Assembly: GCA_913064725.1 (NCBI GenBank)
Contig: CAJYAI010000001.1
Coordinates: forward strand, 33,752-97,751
Length of the DNA stretch: 64,000 nucleotides
Reading direction: 5' to 3'
Source of the DNA: an uncultured Alteromonadaceae bacterium
GTDB lineage: Bacteria; Pseudomonadota; Gammaproteobacteria; Pseudomonadales; Halieaceae
The notes under the pieces were generated by a model. The model searched no databases. It saw only the letters and a program-made list of their open reading frames with translations, and was not told where the DNA came from. The translations under genes were made by a program, and so were the position numbers. Below, piece after piece: positions 61,438 to 64,000 of this stretch (its first letter is position 1; the number at the start of each line of letters is the position of its first letter).

Positions 61438-61730
61438 AACGGGGCCTCTGGCGACGAAAAGTCCACTCGCTGCGTAAATAGTTCGTCCGCCGGAAATGTT
61501 CGTATTATTTCGTCAGTGGCATTATGACGCTCCGCTATAAACCAATAACTGCTTGGGCTGTGCAACCACCACTCCAAGACGACACCGATATTAGTCTCCT
61601 CGTAAAACACGTACGCCGCCCACTCGCGGTCGGAAGCGGTCGCAGTATCCGGCATTCTCTTTACTTGGCCACCGTAAACGAATTCGCTGATATTTCTGGG
61701 CCCATTGAGTGGGCAGGTTAGTATCTTCAT
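61434..61730 (-). CDS. soxD: Sarcosine oxidase, delta subunit (variant without the full Zn cysteines)
   Basis: A 98-residue SoxD. The N-terminal motif is CPLNGPRNISEF, followed by ATASDREWAAYVF and EWWLHSPSSYWFIAERHNATDEIIRT. Compared with classical SoxD (CPxCG and H...GC), the second and last zinc cysteines are replaced (Asn and Ser), so the zinc site is probably absent. It lies eight bases after soxB and overlaps soxA. Confidence 0.88.
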   Translation of the reverse strand: MKILTCPLNGPRNISEFVYGGQVKRMPDTATASDREWAAYVFYEETNIGVVLEWWLHSPSSYWFIAERHNATDEIIRTFPADELFTQRVDFSSPEAPL

Positions 61731-61738
61731 AGTCTTAC

Positions 61739-62986
61739 CTAATGACTCGCCGCGGTTGCGCCCATTTCGTTGACTTGTTCAAAGCGGTTAAACCGGTCTA
61801 GCTCAAAGGGTTGAATGAGTTCGGGGACTTTGCCACCACTGGCCACGAGTTCTGCCATTGTTTTTCCGCAAATTGGCGTTGCTTTGAAGCCCCACGTGCC
61901 CCAGCCCGCATCGAGGTAATAGTTGTCCAGTGGGCTTAACCCCATGATAGGACTGTAATCGCTGGTCATATCCGTGATGCCCGCCCACTGCCGCAGCAGC
62001 CGCATCTCACTGAGAAACGGAAACATCTCTACGGCACTGGAGATGAGACTCTCCTTGAGGGGCAGGGTGGCGCGGCTGTTGTAGAGCGGATAGGGATCGG
62101 AACCGCCGCCGATAACGATTTCGCCCCGGCTTGTCTGCTGCACATAGCAGTGGAGTGCCGATGAGCTGACCAGAGGCGTAAGAAAGGGCTTGACCGGGAG
62201 TGTAACCATTGCCTGAAGCGGGTAGGCTACAAGGGGCAAACGAAACCCCGCCTTTTCAGCTAGCAGTGCACTGTGCCCCGCAACGGCTTGAATAACTGCA
62301 CCCGCACCGATGCTGCCTCGGTTGGTTTTGACACCGGTGACGCGACTACCTTCGGTTATAATTCCGGTGACTTCCGTCAGCTGGTGTAACTGGGCACCCC
62401 GCTGTGTTGCGCCCCGTGCATAGCCCCACGCCACGGCATCGTGGCGAGCGGTGGCGCCGTCCTTGTGCCACAGGCCAGCTAAAACGGGCAGGTTTGCCGG
62501 ATTAAGATTGAGCATGGGGACCAGTTTGGCAATATCGTCGGGACTGATCAGCTCAGTTCTGCCGCCAAAATGTTTGTTCACCTCAGCGCGCTGACGAAAG
62601 GCACGCACTGTAGCGTCAGTGTGCGCAAGCGTGAGTTGGCCTCGCTGCGAGTACATAATGTTGAAATCAAACTCGTTCGAGAGATTCTCGTAGAGCTTTA
62701 CTGACGCACTGTAAAATTTTACACCTTCAGGCGTGAGGTAATTCGAGCGAATGACGGCTGTATTTCTGGCGGTATTGCCCCCGCCTAAATAGCCCTTGTC
62801 GAGTACGGCAACGTTGGTAATGCCGTGGTACTTTGCAAGATAATAAGCCGTTGCTACGCCGTGACCGCCCCCACCAATGATGACCACATCGTAGTGTGGC
62901 TTGAGATCAGACGGAGCGGGAATATCAGCCTCGGCTTCGAAGGGATAGTCTCGTTTAAATCCATATTTTAAAAGCCCTAATGGCAT
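61739..62986 (-). CDS. soxB: Sarcosine oxidase, beta subunit
   Basis: A 415-residue SoxB with the FAD-binding IIGGGGHGVATAYYLAKY and LDKGYLGGGNTARNTAVIRSNY, and a C-terminal GWGTWGFKATPICGKTMAELV segment. It carries the sarcosine oxidation site. The ATG at 62986 has AGAGAGG upstream; a frame extension to 63082 overlaps the end of the BCCT gene and is not used. It is the first gene of soxBDAG. Confidence 0.94.
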   Translation of the reverse strand: MPLGLLKYGFKRDYPFEAEADIPAPSDLKPHYDVVIIGGGGHGVATAYYLAKYHGITNVAVLDKGYLGGGNTARNTAVIRSNYLTPEGVKFYSASVKLYENLSNEFDFNIMYSQRGQLTLAHTDATVRAFRQRAEVNKHFGGRTELISPDDIAKLVPMLNLNPANLPVLAGLWHKDGATARHDAVAWGYARGATQRGAQLHQLTEVTGIITEGSRVTGVKTNRGSIGAGAVIQAVAGHSALLAEKAGFRLPLVAYPLQAMVTLPVKPFLTPLVSSSALHCYVQQTSRGEIVIGGGSDPYPLYNSRATLPLKESLISSAVEMFPFLSEMRLLRQWAGITDMTSDYSPIMGLSPLDNYYLDAGWGTWGFKATPICGKTMAELVASGGKVPELIQPFELDRFNRFEQVNEMGATAASH

Positions 62987-63059
62987 GGTGCTGCGCCTCT
63001 CTGTGAGATACCCGCTGGTGCGTCTAAAACTCGTACAGCTGCCACTAAGCAATCGCAAA

Positions 63060-64000
63060 TCATCGCCTGTTGACCAAGGCAAATATGCCCCAAAGCGATG
63101 GCAAGAGAATAAGTGATACTGGCACAGCGGTAACCACTATAAAGCTCTGTAGACGTCCAATCCCACCCTCTGGTCCGGCAACAAGGATCATTGCCGTCGC
63201 GCCCATAGCGAGCCCCCAGAAGACGCGCAGCCATGTGGGGGGATTATCGCTTCCGCTGCTGACCACGGACAGGCTATAGGTCATGGAGTCCCCCGTTGTT
63301 GCAACAAACAAAGCGGTCAACAAAAGAAACGCTGGCGATAAGACCTCGCTCAGTGGCATCGCTTCTGTGATCGCCAGTAATACTGCGGGTAGATTAAACC
63401 CTTCAAAGGCTGTCGTGATGCTCCCTGGTCGCTGTTGCTCCAACCCTAAGCCGGTTCCACCGAGTATGGAAAACCAAGCCATGGTGATCAGAGGCGCAAC
63501 GATGGATAGCAACACAATAATGTCACGGATGCGGCGCCCTCGACTTACGCGCGCAATGAAGATAGCCATCATCGGTCCGTAGCCAATAAACCACCCCCAG
63601 AAAAACAGTGTCCAGGGAGAGAGCCAACCGGGGTCGCCGAAAAAGCCGGCATCTCCGCGAAATAAGGCCAAGTGACCAAACCACGAAAGATGGGTGGACA
63701 AGCCATCTAAAAATCCTTGGGCAATCAGCTGAGTCGGTCCGACGAGCAATAAAAAGAGTAGCAGCGTGGCTCCCAAAATAATATTGGCGCGGCTGAGCCA
63801 CTGTATGCCGCGGTGCATGCCCGTCACGGCTGAAATAAGATAAAGCGACATCAGCGCGGCAATGGTGAGGATTTGAATGGCCTTGGTGTCAGGGCTACCG
63901 TACAGCTCGCTGAGTCCGTAGCTGACTTGTAGGCCTAGAAAGCCGATCGGACCCACGGTGCCAGCAAAAACGGCGATCACGGCGACAATGTCAGTCATAT
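63060..64000 (-). CDS. BCCT-family betaine/carnitine/choline transporter, C-terminal part (5' end outside window)
   Basis: About 313 residues of a BCCT carrier; the frame runs off the right edge. Landmarks are LSPWTLFFWGWFIGYGPMMAIFIARVSRGRRIRDI, the BCCT signature, and ATTGDSMTYSLSVVSSG. Six to eight membrane helices are visible. The expected substrate is glycine betaine or a related N-methylated compound, which fits the sarcosine oxidase genes that start 73 bases downstream. Confidence 0.9.
   Translation of the reverse strand, partial: MTDIVAVIAVFAGTVGPIGFLGLQVSYGLSELYGSPDTKAIQILTIAALMSLYLISAVTGMHRGIQWLSRANIILGATLLLFLLLVGPTQLIAQGFLDGLSTHLSWFGHLALFRGDAGFFGDPGWLSPWTLFFWGWFIGYGPMMAIFIARVSRGRRIRDIIVLLSIVAPLITMAWFSILGGTGLGLEQQRPGSITTAFEGFNLPAVLLAITEAMPLSEVLSPAFLLLTALFVATTGDSMTYSLSVVSSGSDNPPTWLRVFWGLAMGATAMILVAGPEGGIGRLQSFIVVTAVPVSLILLPSLWGIFALVNRR

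Noticed and set aside
1-64000. CRISPR arrays, insertion sequences, prophage genes or rRNA
   Set aside because: None was seen; the only repeats are the short tandem ones listed.

Overview
The window comes from a Gram-negative, probably marine gammaproteobacterium with moderate GC. The evidence is Proteobacteria-type tes/hsa genes, signal peptides for a periplasm, a tRNA-Arg with encoded CCA, an SSS symporter, a BCCT carrier and sarcosine oxidase. An OM60/NOR5 (Halieaceae)-like lineage would fit, but that is inference. Most of the first 47 kb is a steroid-degradation locus. Family assignments rest on motifs and on remembered family sequences; no database search was run.

Region 1 (1-20.7 kb) looks like an upstream steroid-tailoring module. 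It holds the end of a sulfatase, a P450, two old-yellow-enzyme reductases, an SRPBCC protein, two DUF3604 PHP-like exported or anchored proteins, an SRD5A-like 5-alpha-reductase divergent from a delta4-(5-alpha)-3-ketosteroid-dehydrogenase-like flavoprotein, a SnoaL protein, an amidohydrolase with a degenerate metal site, a MaoC protein and seven SDR dehydrogenases, one of which resembles 3-alpha-HSD (HsdA).

Region 2 (20.7-33.5 kb) is the core. It has an acyl-CoA synthetase and then ipdC-echA20-ksi on the plus strand. These run tail to tail into a minus-strand meta-cleavage operon, hsaC(tesB)-hsaA-hsaD-hsaE-hsaG-hsaF followed by a LuxR-type regulator gene. The minus-strand fadD3 follows. This operon takes ring A of the 9,10-seco intermediate to central metabolites and leaves HIP (rings C/D plus propionate). 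FadD3 would activate HIP.

Region 3 (33.6-47.3 kb) is a compact 13-gene plus-strand operon ending at a clear terminator: ipdA, ipdB, an enoyl-CoA hydratase, fadE31-like, fadE, fadA6, an Rv3548c-like SDR, fadE, fadE30, ipdF, kstD, a SnoaL protein and a thiolase. It carries the ring C/D (HIP) pathway in a gene order and sequence very like the Mycobacterium KstR2 regulon. KshA/KshB (9-alpha-hydroxylase) and HsaB (flavin reductase) are not in the window.

Region 4 (47.3-64 kb) is unrelated housekeeping and transport: a rubredoxin/rubredoxin-reductase fusion, a YeiH-type permease, an exported M20 peptidase, an exported beta-propeller amidohydrolase, a sodium:solute symporter, tRNA-Arg(ACG), an Ldh-family oxidoreductase and a minus-strand BCCT-soxB-soxD-soxA-soxG sarcosine operon that runs off the right edge.

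The least explained part is Region 1, in particular the pair of DUF3604 proteins and the 5-alpha-reductase/5-alpha-dehydrogenase pair.
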